From Ascoidea rubescens DSM 1968 (Eukaryota > Ascomycota > Saccharomycetes > Ascoideales > Ascoideaceae), in assembly GCF_001661345.1 (NCBI RefSeq), contig NW_017962927.1, positions 248,001-312,000 on the forward strand: a stretch of 64,000 nucleotides of DNA, given 5' to 3'. Made by a program: the position numbers and the translations under genes. Positions 19,582-34,191 of this stretch are shown here, piece by piece; the first letter of the stretch is position 1; the number at the start of each line of letters is the position of its first letter. The notes under the pieces are model-generated. The model saw only the letters and a list, made by a program, of their open reading frames with translations, made no database searches and was not told where the DNA came from.

Positions 19582-19732
19582 GATTGATTGATTAATGTGA
19601 AGTTGTAATTAAAATTGAAGTTGTAGTTGCAATTGTAACTATAGTTTTAGTCAAATGTAATTAGCTATTAATTGTTGTTGATAATAAAAAATAAAAAGTA
19701 ATATGTAAGATAAAGAAATAAATCAATCCTTT

Positions 19733-19981
19733 ATATATCATTTCGAATTGGCTTCCTAAATAGCTAATTATATTACTATTGTTACTTGATGATCATTTTA
19801 TTACTATTTTATCTGATAAGATAATTCGATTGGGATCTGGAATCAACTAGAATTTTCAATAATCAAAGAAATTATCGCAAAACCAATTCTAAATGACGAA
19901 AATTATACACAAATTTATTAGACCGCATTATAAATTTGGTGTAGATTTTTCTAGAGTTCTTCCGAACTTTTTAGAAATTTC
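19733..19981 (-). promoter_or_regulatory. Candidate heat-shock promoter of the Hsp20 gene
   Basis: Contains TATATAA at 19733-19739 and two GAAnnTTC inverted pairs at 19850-19857 and 19974-19981. Each pair is two of the usual three or more 5-bp units of a heat-shock element, so the sites are partial. Confidence 0.4.
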
Positions 19982-21168
19982 CAAGTTTCGATGGTTCCGC
20001 AAAAAAAAAGACTGACCATATTCGAAAACCAAATCTGTGGATCTGATTATAACTTTTGAATAGATTGATACTGGTTCTGTATTTATGTTCTATCAAATAT
20101 ATAATTGAATTCATCATGTTATATACGAGTAATATATTAGATAATATATTAGATAACACACTAGAATCCATTATGATGCAAACATAATCTATTAAGCTAA
20201 GAACAAAAGAAATAATCAATCTCTGTTTTGAATGTTGTTTATTTTTTGATATATTCTAGTTTTGGACGTTTCGATGAAAACCCATTATAAACTATTTCTC
20301 TTAAGATTTGAGGTCAAGACTGATGTAAAGCCAAAAATGTTTGTTGTTTGTTTGGTTTCAAAAAAATTTGACTATAATTTACTTATTAAAGTCAATAAAC
20401 AAAAACAAAAATAACGATTTTTAACTTGAGGATATGAAATAAATACAAACTTTGATTATTGAGAGGATAGAAATAATAAAACCCCACCTGCTAAATAGCC
20501 AGTTTTAATAAAATTAAGTCTTATGTTTTCTGTTTTTAATAATGCTTAAAAATTACTTTTCTTTGTTATTTTATTTTATAGTAATTGAAACCAGACAATA
20601 TTGTGGTTGATCTGAAGGAAAAACTATGTTTTCATTAATAGTTTTATCAACAATCGAAAATTTCAAAAAAAAAGCCACAAAAATTTCCCTTTTTGTCACT
20701 GACAATGAAAAAAGATAAGTTTTTTCTTTTTGTTTTAGTGAAAGTTAAATTTCTTGACATTTTTTCCTGTATCTTATTGTCTAGTACCGATTAGGAAATT
20801 TCTTATGCTGATTTATAACCGGAAAAACATATGTTGATTGTTTTGGTGCAAAGCCATTTCTTTTTAAAGCATTTGTATATCAAAATGATTCCAGTCTTTG
20901 AAAAAATTAGCAAGTTTCTTTTTTGAAGATGTTTGGAATAATTGAATCAACTTTTTTATACTGGTTTGAGGTTTTCAATTTAATTGTTTTTAAGAGTATC
21001 TTCAAATAAACAAAACAATATAAATATGAATCAAGATGTTTACAAATTTCTAATTTTTTTTTATTCTCTATCATCATAAACATATTAATTAGCTATTCAA
21101 TCTAACCAGCTTATTCCACTTTCAATTACTACTTTTTAATTTAATCAAACTCAATCAGTCAATCCGAA
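19982..21168. other. AT-rich gap upstream of the a-factor gene
   Basis: No protein gene recognised. It includes a candidate Mcm1-type half site (TACCGATTAGGAAATT, 20785-20800), a TGAAACC close to the pheromone-response core (20586-20592), and TATAAAT at 21019-21025, about 145 bp before the a-factor ATG. All three are weak sequence matches. Confidence 0.5.
20785..20800 (+). promoter_or_regulatory. Mcm1 P-box-like site upstream of a-factor gene
   Basis: TACCGATTAGGAAATT matches the right half of the Mcm1 P-box (ATTAGGAAA) but has one base fewer between CC and GG than the consensus. It lies about 370 bp before the ATG. a-specific genes of yeasts are commonly activated through Mcm1, which makes the position meaningful but not proven. 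Confidence 0.3.
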
Positions 21169-21261
21169 ATGCAACCATCTACTCAAAACAACAAATCTGA
21201 AAGTAAAGACAATGCTGATCCACCAGGAACTTACTTTCCAAACATCTGTGTTATTGCTTAA
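21169..21261 (+). CDS. MFA1: a-factor mating pheromone precursor
   Basis: A 30-codon gene for a prenylated peptide pheromone. It begins MQPST, exactly as in S. cerevisiae Mfa1, and ends in the CaaX box CVIA, also identical. Between them are a hydrophilic, Lys/Asn/Ser-rich leader and the cleavage context KDN. In S. cerevisiae the precursor is cut after ...KKDN to leave a 12-residue peptide ending in farnesyl-cysteine methyl ester. Here cutting after Lys-Asp-Asn15 would leave ADPPGTYFPNIC (residues 16-27), also 12 residues. The core differs fully from YIIKGVFWDPAC except for an aromatic-x(0-1)-Pro near the cysteine. Expected processing uses farnesyltransferase (Ram1/Ram2), Ste24/Rce1, Ste14, Axl1 and export by Ste6. 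The gene stands alone in a 2.3 kb gap, with TATAAAT at 21019. Ordinary length cut-offs miss it. Confidence 0.9.
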   Translation: MQPSTQNNKSESKDNADPPGTYFPNICVIA

Positions 21262-21867
21262 ATAATTTCAAACTATTCACTTTTCTTTGCTTTTATTGCA
21301 CTTTAATTCTCCAGTTTATTTAAGATTTTATTTAATTTGGATGGTATCTGCTTTTGTTAGAATGATATTTGCTGCTCAAAAACAAAGATTTATTTCTATT
21401 TTTGTTTTTGTTTTGTTTATTATTTTTTTTAATCAACAGCTTTTGATTATTTTTGTTAAATTATTTTCTCTTTAATTCGATGGATAAATTAATATTTCTT
21501 GATCTAATATGTATATTTTTTTAACTTTAATACAAACTTATTTACACTATAAAAAGCGTTTTTCCAGTAGAAAAAATGAAGCCAGTCTATTCTGCTTTCC
21601 CTAAACGGAAATAACTAGCCTCTCTGGGTATTTCCAAACACGGAAGCACCGTCAATTTGGGCTCGGATTTCAAAGGAGAGGTTGATATTGGCTTAGGAAA
21701 GTTTTTAACAGAACCCAGAATAAACAGGTTGATATGAAAAGTTTAAGCAGAAATACAATTTTACAATAAGATCGAGACCCAGCTGATACAATTCGCATTT
21801 CCAAACAGAGCACATTTGATCATGCCATATATGTTAAAGCACTAGGAATTGCGAGTATTATTCTAAG
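21262..21867. other. Gap between the a-factor gene and the SUMO ligase gene
   Basis: The T-rich 3' flank of the pheromone gene is followed by a GC-richer block (21590-21720) near the SUMO ligase start. The latter reads like promoter DNA; I saw no PINIT- or SAP-like coding sequence in it. Confidence 0.6.
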
Positions 21868-24291
21868 ATGGAGCAATTTGCAGCTTGTGATACAATTGAT
21901 AAATTCTACTCAGATAAGCCCATGTATTTGAATCCCAGATATATAGGTGGGAACTGGAGTAAAAGATTATCCAATGAAGATAACGGGAAAGTTGGGTATC
22001 TGGATATTTTAAATAGCATTCAGGATAGTGATAAACAGAAAGAGAAAGAGAAAGAGAAAGAGAAAGAGAAAGAGAAAGAGAAAGAGAAAGAGAAAGAGAA
22101 AGAGAAAGAGAAAGAGAAAGAAAAAGAAAAAGAGAAAGAGAAAGAAAAAGAAAAAGAGAAAGAAAAAGAGAAAGAAAAAGAGAAAGGAAAAAAGAACAGA
22201 GATCAAGAAAATAGAAATCGAGATTTAAAAAAAGTTGAAAATGAATTGGATATTCAAGAAGAAGATATTTTTCTTGATTTAATAGATCCGATAAGTCGAA
22301 AAAATATTAAATTGCCCTGCATATCTAAAAGTTGTTTGCATTTATCATCGTTTGATTTGTCGAGTTTTTTGCAATTGAATGATTTAATTAAACTCAATGA
22401 TGATAGCAAGAATATAAAAATGAAAATTGGAGGAAATATTATTGATAAAAAAGATGATAATGAGAATAAAGAAGAAGAAAAGAGGGAAGAGGGGGAAGAG
22501 GAGGAAGAGGAAGAAATCAATTTAAAAGATGATATAAGTTTAAAAGATGTGAATATTAAGAAAATTCAGAAAAAATATGAAAAAATTAAAAAGATAGTTA
22601 AAAAGTTTGAGGAAAATCAATTATTAATATTAGATAAAAACTTTAAAATTACAAATAATTATGATAATAACAATTATGCAATCAAAACATTTAATACAAA
22701 TATAACGACTAAAAATAAGATTGTGACAGATAAGATTAATAAATTAATTAAAAAACTAATTAATAAGTTTAACATTAGTATCAAAATATATTTAAAAGAT
22801 TTTATTAAAAATTTAGAAAGATTAGAAAGAAGAGAGATCAGGTTTTTTTTAGAGAGCAATACATTGGTAAATTCGTTACATGAATTTTTTCAAGATGAAG
22901 AAAGTGGAGCAAAAAGCGGAGATGATAATAAAGGTGATAATAAAGGTGATGACGATCATGATATAGAAGGTGAAATTACTAATGGTTGTGCTGATAGAAG
23001 TGAGACAGATCATAGTAATGAGGTAAAAAAAAGAAAGAAAGTGAAAAAATTTGATAATAAAATCATTAATACTATTAATATTAAGAGAATGGATTATTCG
23101 GAATCATTTGATTCGATATTCAAGATAAATGACAAAGTTACATTTAGTTCGAACGAAAATTTGAATTTGGAAGTATCAGATAGTTTGGTATTATTTGATA
23201 ATGATACGTTGTTTGAGCAAGATGATCGAGATTTTTATAACACTTCCAGTTATAATAGTTATAATTACGATTACAATTACGGACATAATAATAATGATAA
23301 TGATAATGATAATAATAATCTGTATTATGGTGATTTTTTGAATTATTCAAATAAAAATAATAAAAGCAGTAAAAAGAATGAAAATCGAAAAAACAATTAT
23401 AATCGAAACAAAAACAATCCTCAAAAAAGAAAAGTCCGGGAAAGTGATTATTACGGGCTATTATTCAATGGACAAAGTGTTACTACGGTGTTTAAAAATG
23501 ATTATTCTGATAAATATAGCGGTTCATTTAGAGTCCGATTTAAATATTTTAGGGAAACTAGTAAAATAGAAATATTAAGCAGATGTCCCATTTGTGATAA
23601 TAAAATTGATGTATTAAAAGATTTGAAGATTAATTTTAATATCTTGAATGTGTTGCTTCTAAGCGAATTTAAGATCAATAAAATCAAAATTGGGTGTAAT
23701 GGATATTGGGAAATTTTGGATGAAGATGAAACTCCCATTAATAGGACTATGAATGGGAATCCGGATGACAATGCCAACGATAATGAAAATAACACTAATG
23801 ATGATACTGATGATGATAATGATAATGATAGTGATAAAACTAAAACTAAAACTAAAAATAAAAATAAAAATAAAAATAAAAATAAAAATAGAAATAAAAA
23901 TAAAAAAAAGAGAAAGAATGGGATTATTAATCTTCTGGATGAAAGCGAGCTTGAAAATGATCATGAAAAGACTCAGAATCTTGCAAAAACAGAAAAAAAG
24001 AGAAAAAAAAATCTGGAAAAAACACCTACAGAGAAGGAAGCAGTTTCTTGGTTAGACTTGACAGACGACAATGTTTTGAAGGACATCGAGAACAATTACT
24101 ACAGTAGAATGGGTGGTAATTCTGACCAGCCCATCGTTGTTGACGATTTTATAGACGATTGCAACTTCTCGACGTCTTTTTTCTCGGACGAGGACTCGTC
24201 ATTTGAAAACGACGTCTTTAAGACTGTCGGTGACGGTTCCAACGCGTTTCCTCAGTCTGGTGCAGCAGACGACCCTTTGGTGATAGAATGA
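21868..24291 (+). CDS. Siz/PIAS-type SUMO E3 ligase with a split SP-RING
   Basis: 807-residue protein. The first half of an SP-RING lies at residues 140-175 (LIDPISRKNIKLPCISKSCLHLSSFDL...FL, zinc ligands Cys156 and His158). The second half lies at residues 573-620 (CPICDNKIDVLKDL, ligands Cys573 and Cys576), followed by KIKIGCNGYWEILDEDE, which matches the conserved strand after the SP-RING of Siz1/Siz2. Between them sit about 400 Lys-, Asp- and Asn-rich residues. The C-terminal 180 residues contain several SUMO-interaction-like motifs: IINLLDESE, SWLDLTDDN, PIVVDDF and the C-terminal PLVIE. The SAP and PINIT domains of Siz proteins are not seen. A Lys-Glu repeat (about residues 57-108) comes from a hexanucleotide repeat. 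The first cysteine of the usual LxCPIS is Asp here; it is structural, not a zinc ligand. Family assignment is good; activity is uncertain. Confidence 0.8.
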   Translation: MEQFAACDTIDKFYSDKPMYLNPRYIGGNWSKRLSNEDNGKVGYLDILNSIQDSDKQKEKEKEKEKEKEKEKEKEKEKEKEKEKEKEKEKEKEKEKEKEKEKEKEKGKKNRDQENRNRDLKKVENELDIQEEDIFLDLIDPISRKNIKLPCISKSCLHLSSFDLSSFLQLNDLIKLNDDSKNIKMKIGGNIIDKKDDNENKEEEKREEGEEEEEEEINLKDDISLKDVNIKKIQKKYEKIKKIVKKFEENQLLILDKNFKITNNYDNNNYAIKTFNTNITTKNKIVTDKINKLIKKLINKFNISIKIYLKDFIKNLERLERREIRFFLESNTLVNSLHEFFQDEESGAKSGDDNKGDNKGDDDHDIEGEITNGCADRSETDHSNEVKKRKKVKKFDNKIINTINIKRMDYSESFDSIFKINDKVTFSSNENLNLEVSDSLVLFDNDTLFEQDDRDFYNTSSYNSYNYDYNYGHNNNDNDNDNNNLYYGDFLNYSNKNNKSSKKNENRKNNYNRNKNNPQKRKVRESDYYGLLFNGQSVTTVFKNDYSDKYSGSFRVRFKYFRETSKIEILSRCPICDNKIDVLKDLKINFNILNVLLLSEFKINKIKIGCNGYWEILDEDETPINRTMNGNPDDNANDNENNTNDDTDDDNDNDSDKTKTKTKNKNKNKNKNKNRNKNKKKRKNGIINLLDESELENDHEKTQNLAKTEKKRKKNLEKTPTEKEAVSWLDLTDDNVLKDIENNYYSRMGGNSDQPIVVDDFIDDCNFSTSFFSDEDSSFENDVFKTVGDGSNAFPQSGAADDPLVIE
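22038..22187 (+). repeat. Hexanucleotide (gagaaa)n coding repeat
   Basis: About 25 copies of a purine-only hexamer encode an alternating Lys-Glu run in the SUMO ligase. The first part is perfect (gagaaa) and the last part is interrupted by gaaaaa variants, the usual picture of a repeat growing at one end. Confidence 0.95.
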
Positions 24292-25176
24292 GAGGCAGCA
24301 AAATCAGCAAAAGCAACAGAGGCACCCTGCATCCAACATCCACACACCCTGCACCCAGCAAAGCTCGCGCGCAGAACCGGCGCAGCAGCGGCGCTAGCGT
24401 GTCCATATTTACGCATGCTCGGAACCGGCCTGCAATGTACGCCGGGCGGGGGTATTTAAACAGCAGAAGCAGCAAAAGCAGGAAAAGAGCAAACTTTTCC
24501 TTGCTGTTCTTCTCGGAGTCTCTTCTGCTGTTTCTGCTTCTTCTGCTTCTTTCTCTTCTTTGTTGCCCAATTCAGCAGAGCTTTGTTCGTTGTGCCTCCC
24601 AGAGAAATCCCACATCACTCTCTCACAATTCAGATCTCGCTCAGCTCCCACTAAATCTCTCCAAGCAAATCTGCTTTTCATCCCTTTTTTCACTCATCTC
24701 AACTGCCTGTGGTCTTAAGAGCCTCTTTTCTTTCTTTTGCTGCTTCAATCCAAAGCTTTTCGACGTACCTTTGGCTCTCTTCTCTGGCTTCACAGCTTCT
24801 TGCCAGCATAATCTCTCTTTTGTTGCTCTTTTGTTGCTTATCTTTTTTTCACTTTCCGGTTTGAATCCTCAGCGGTTAAATACAGTGTTAAATAAACATC
24901 AAAACAAGGACGTTTTTTTTGTTATTTAATTTTATTTTCTCAATTTCCAATTTCTTTTCCTTTAAACCACTTTTTTCTGGGTTTTTATTTGTTTTTTGAC
25001 TATTTAATTATTTGAGCAGCAAATTAATCAAAAAATAACAATTATCAGAAAAGTATAGAGATTAAAAAAGATTAGAAAAAGTAAAATCTTTACACGCCTA
25101 ATCATTTATCCCCCCTAATCAATTAATTCTTCTACCAATTAATTTCCACTCGATTACAACTTCCATTTCAATTAAA
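24292..25176 (+). promoter_or_regulatory. PIN4 promoter and long ATG-free leader
   Basis: A GC-richer block (24292-24450) ends in TATTTAAA at 24453-24460. From there to the PIN4 start codon (about 715 nt) I find no ATG on the sense strand; the stretch is rich in C and T. This fits a long 5' leader scanned by ribosomes. Open frames in it lack an ATG and family features. Confidence 0.55.
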
Positions 25177-27006
25177 ATGGATTTATCTCAATTAAACAAT
25201 TTAAACAATTTGGATTCAAATCAACGTCGTCCTTCGTTATCCTCCTTATCTTCTGCATCCGGTTATTCCTCCTCTTTTGCCAATACCCCAATTATCTCAA
25301 ATGCAAAAAGCAACTTATCTCCAACACTAAAGAACAATATTATCACAAACATTCCTGCTACTGCTACTGCTACTGCTACTGCTACTGCTACTGCTACTGC
25401 TACTGCTACTAATAGTAATAACAATAACAATAACAATAATAACAATAATAACAATAATAACAATAATAACAATAATAACAATAATAACATAGACTTAAAC
25501 TTATCAAATTGGACGACAAATCAATCTTATCCTAAAAACAATACACTTACAAATAATGACAGTAATAACAATAACAAAAACACTAATCAATCACAAATCG
25601 ACACATCAATCAACATTCCTAACAAAGATTTACTCAAATCTCAATCTACCACCAATGGTGAAACAAATAATAATGAAATCATTCTCACAGTATCAAAATC
25701 TCAAACTTCAACCCCATCTAAATCTCATTTACATTCCCATTCTCTCTCTCAATCAAGCACCTTAAACTCTTCCTCAAACATAATCTCGGATATTAAAAAT
25801 GACTTGCAATCAACTCCAATAATCACAGAAACTTCAACTGACAACCAAACCAGAACAACTTTATCTCCTGTTATTATCAACACAACTTCTATAAACTCAA
25901 ATCCAAATTTTCATAACAACACCACTTCCACAATCAACAACTCTAACATAAATCACAATATTTCTATTACTTCCAATACTTCCAATGCCTCAAACTCTTC
26001 TATTACTTCTATCAATAATAACATATCCAATTATCATCCATTACCAAATTTTAATAACAATTTCAACTCGAAAAATCATCAAGATTCCAAAAATATTCAT
26101 AATTTAAACAATCTAAACAATTTAAACAATTTAAACAATTTAAACAATTTAAACAATTTAAACAATTTAAACAATTTTAATAATTTAAATAACTTGAATA
26201 GTCTGAACAATTTAAATAACTTGAACAACTTGAACAGCTTGAACAACTTAAACAGCTTTAATAGTTTAAATAACTTAAACAATTTGAATAATATAAACGG
26301 CCTAAATAATCTAAATAATTTTAATAACCTAACGAATTTAAATAACTTGAATAATTTCAATAATCTATCTAACTTGAATAACTTAAATAACCAAAGCTAC
26401 AACTCAAATAATGAAGATGACGAATTGATCCCAACTGCTATTGTTATCAAAAATATTCCTTTTTCAATAAAAAAGGAACAACTATTGGATGATATGACAA
26501 AATTAAATTTACCGCTACCATATGCCTTTAATTACCATTTTGATAACGGTGTGTTTAGAGGTTTAGCCTTTGCCAATTTCACTACAACCGAAGAAACATC
26601 ATTAGTCGTCAAAAACTTAAACAACAGAGAAATTGGTGGAAGAAAATTAAGAGTCGAATACAAAAAAATGTTGCCTTTAGCTGAAAGAGAAAGAATAGAA
26701 AGAGAAAAAAGGGAAAAAAGAGGCCAATTAGAAGAACAACATAGATCCACTTCTACGGCTTCTTTAACCTCTCTATTATCTGTATCCAGTGCCCCCCCTG
26801 CTAAATTAAATTCAAATTTCTTAAATTCTTCAAATAATCCAAATAATCTAAATAATCTAAATGTCAATTCTATCCCGAATAATAACATTAACAACAACAT
26901 TAATAGCACTACTAATAGCACTACTACTAATAATAACAATACTAATAATAATAATACCAATACTAATAATAACAATAACAATAACAGTAATAATAATAAT
27001 AATAAC

Positions 27007-27051
<45 letters not shown>

Positions 27052-28977
27052 TCAAATTTCAATAATAATCGTGTGAATAGCATGAACAATATCAACTCAA
27101 ATTTAAATCTTAATAAAATTAATAATACCAATAGTAACAACAAAAATTCAACCTCTAGCAACAACAACAACAACAATAATAATAATACTATGAATAATTT
27201 TAATAATAATTTCAACAATAGTACTAAAACTTATAATAATTCCAATATTAATGACAGATTTTTTCCCTCAATTCCATCACCTAATAGTCTATCTATTCCA
27301 CCCAATATATTAGATTTCAATGATCCTGAAACATTACAATATTATACTCAATTCGTTATATTCAAGGAAGACAAAAGTACTTATTATTCCGAATTAGCTT
27401 ATCCAACTTCAATCTCTCAAAATCACAGAAAAATTATTAAAACCTTATGTATTTGTTTGAATTTAATAGAATCCTATGAAAACGGCTTGATTGTGGTAAA
27501 AAGAACATTAAACAATCAATCACATTCCAACTTGTTTGATCAACATACAAATTATATCTCAAGATCTCAATCCCATTCTGCATTGGCTTTAATGAATAAC
27601 AGTGCTAATAATAATACTTCTAATAACAATAACAATAACAATAACAATATAATCTCGAATATTAATATTAGTCCAGTTTCTAATAACAACAATCCAATTA
27701 ATAAAAGTCCCAATATTTCAAGCAATCTACTTGTCAACCAACAAAGATATAAGCAACAACAAAGCAATAATCAACAATCCAGTCAATATGTTAACAATAT
27801 CATTTCACCATTGCCTCAGTCAAGATCCCAAATTGGATTTAATATTATCAATAATAATGCAAATTCTAACCAAGGTAGCTCATTCTTGTCCTCAGCCGCC
27901 CTATCAAGAGGTACAAGATCATATGCTGATTTCCGTAATATACCATCTTACCCACAACAAAATAATAGTCAACAACATTTACAAATTTCTCCATATCAAA
28001 ACATTTCTCAACCTCCAACTCCCGGAATTGAAATTAGTTCAAGGTATAATAGCAATAATGGTAATAATAATAGTAATAGTAATAGCGGTAATACTACTAC
28101 TACTACTACTAATAATAATAATAATAATAATAATAATACAAATGCCAGTGCCAATATAAACAATAATAGTAATATTGGTGGTCTTAATAATCTAACTTTT
28201 AATAATTTATCCGCTACTAATTTACCATTTGATATGCACCAAAATGACAGCAGTTTGTATATTAATCAAATCACTACTAGCAACAATAATGTTAATAATA
28301 ATGGCAATAATAACAATAACCTTAATAGTAATATCAGTACTATGAACAATTTTGGTTCCACATTATCATTATCAAATCAAAATATTGGGCAGCAATCCAA
28401 CCAATTATCGCATCAATCATCAGTTGCGACTTTAAATCAAAACAACATTAATTCGCTTGGAGGGATTGGGGGATCTACTACCAGTCTTCAACAGTTTCAA
28501 TTACAACAAAATTTGCCCTCAATTTCTAATCAACAAAGATTAAACCAATATTCATCATTTCAGCAATCAAATCAACCCTCAAATAACAGTTTTCTAGATG
28601 AATTGAATTTTCAAACACTTAATAATAACAACAGCAATAGTAACAATTTAGGACTTGGTATGGGAATGGGCCTTGGATTAAACAATCCCAATAAAGCCGG
28701 TTCTACTTGTTCTACATCACCAACATTACAAAACTATGCTAATTTGAGTTTAGGTGGAGGCAATAATGGAGGATTGATGAACAGTTCAATGATGTCGACA
28801 GCTAGTAATGCTGGAAGCAACATTAATCTTGTTGGATTAATGGATTCCTTAGGGGGTTTAAGTCTAAATTTAACTGGAGGAAGTACAATGAGTAATTCAA
28901 ATAGCAATAATAATCTTTCTTTAAATAATAGTTCTAAGCGAGATATTTGGGGACCTACTAGGCCTGTTAACATTTAA
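25177..28977 (+). CDS. PIN4: RNA-binding protein Pin4/Mdt1
   Basis: 1,266-residue Asn-rich protein with one RRM (about residues 418-500). Its segments NIPFSIKKEQLLDDMTKLN, LPLPYAFNYHFDNGVFRGLA and VEYKKMLPLAERERIEREKR, continuing into KREKRGQLEEQH, are nearly identical to S. cerevisiae Pin4. A second conserved block (residues 711-775: LDFNDPETLQYYTQFVIF, ELAYPTSISQNHRKIIKTLC) is the Pin4 family's R3H-like region. Pin4 is a phosphoprotein linked to the DNA-damage checkpoint kinase Rad53 and to G2/M control. The gene is about twice the S. cerevisiae length because of Ala-Thr, poly-Asn and Leu-Asn-Asn runs (residues 60-108, 308-405 and 585-650). The ATG at 25177 is the first after the ATG-free leader. 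Confidence 0.94.
25355..25490 (+). repeat. Ala-Thr hexamer repeat followed by poly-Asn
   Basis: About nine (actgct) units encode Ala-Thr, then an (aataac)-type run encodes over twenty Asn, all in frame in PIN4. Confidence 0.95.
26098..26395 (+). repeat. Leu-Asn-Asn tripeptide repeat in PIN4
   Basis: About thirty in-frame copies of a 9-bp unit (ttaaacaat and variants) encode Leu-Asn-Asn with occasional Phe, Ser, Gly or Ile. The left end is perfect at DNA level; the right end has diverged at silent sites, so the array is growing or being homogenised from its left side. Confidence 0.95.
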
Positions 28978-33267
<4,290 letters not shown>

Positions 33268-33483
33268 AGCCTCTGCTGACACCTGATAGAAGTAAGCAGT
33301 ATTTCGTTATATAACAATGCGAATTGATGAAATTAATGAGATACTTTGAACGTAGCGATAAAAACAGTAAAAACAGTAAAAACACAAATAAAAAATAATA
33401 AAGTAAAACTGTTGAAATAATAAGATAATAAAATATAGGTAAATATGAGTAAATAACTGGAATGAAAGCTACAGCATCAAAAG

Positions 33484-33555
33484 TCCGATGTAGTGTAATG
33501 GTTATCACAGTTCGCTCTCACCGTGCAGATCCGGGTTCGATTCCCGGCATCGGAG
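33484..33555 (+). tRNA. tRNA-Glu(CTC)
   Basis: 72-nt tRNA without intron. The acceptor arms are TCCGATG and CATCGGA with discriminator G. The anticodon loop is CTCTCAC (anticodon CTC). The T arm is CCGGG-TTCGATT-CCCGG. The anticodon stem GTTCG/CGTGC carries one T-T mismatch. The sequence otherwise matches yeast tRNA-Glu closely. A TTTCTTTTT terminator follows. Confidence 0.95.
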
Positions 33556-34191
33556 TTTCTTTTTCCCATTTTTAAATATTTTTGATGCTCTGTAGGTTTT
33601 CACTCAGCTTCTCAGAATGAGCATTTGGTTTTATACACATTAAATTGATATTTAGCTCTCCGCCACATAGGTCTGTCGACCTTAATTGGCAGGTTTTATG
33701 GGTAGAATGGTTTCAAAAAAAACAGTTTTGACATTTAAAGTTATTATAGATTTCCGGGCTGGTAACTTACTCAAATTTCGAAGAGTAGAAAGCGTATGAC
33801 TCTTGCAAAATCATTAACATTTATGCTATTTTTTGAGTAAAGCAATATAAAAGTTGGTATAATTCTTTTTTAAATTTTGTTTCACGTGACTTTACGTAGG
33901 TGAATTTCTTTTCGACCCCGAAATTTGGATGTGCCCCGTAAAGTTTAATATTTTTATGCGACATTATGTTTTTACATGCATCATCTGAGACATAAATTTG
34001 TTCCAACATCAGACCCGTGGAATCAGGAATTGTCCAAACAGATTCTAAGCATGTTCAATTTAATTCTCGATTTATTTTGGTTTTATCAAAGCTTGAAATA
34101 GTACTAAAAAAACCAAAGAATAAGTATAAATGCAAATGGATCTTCTTTCGATTTGCAAAACTGATTTGTTTTATTCAAACTAAAATTGAAA
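33556..34191. other. Intergenic between tRNA-Glu and the Mgm101-like gene
   Basis: No gene recognised. It contains TCACGTGA at 33882-33889, about 300 bp before the Mgm101-like ATG. A 30-codon open frame from an ATG at 33709 has no family match I can recall and is not called. Confidence 0.6.
33882..33889. promoter_or_regulatory. TCACGTGA palindrome upstream of the Mgm101-like gene
   Basis: Perfect 8-bp palindrome of the bHLH (Cbf1) type, 303 bp before the ATG at 34192. It could also serve the tRNA side; function is inferred. Confidence 0.4.

Noticed and set aside
21287-21475. 62-codon hydrophobic frame just after the a-factor gene
   Set aside because: It has no ATG start at its beginning and is a translation of T-rich 3' flank; the Phe/Ile/Leu bias follows from base composition.
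24288-24929. 213-codon open frame after the SUMO ligase
   Set aside because: It overlaps the ligase stop, lies in the PIN4 promoter and leader, and has the Ser/Leu/Phe bias of translated C/T-rich DNA, with no domain.
26532-27218. Long Leu-rich frame on the strand opposite PIN4
   Set aside because: It is the antisense of Asn codons (aat/aac read as att/gtt/ttg), a composition artefact of the Asn-rich gene.
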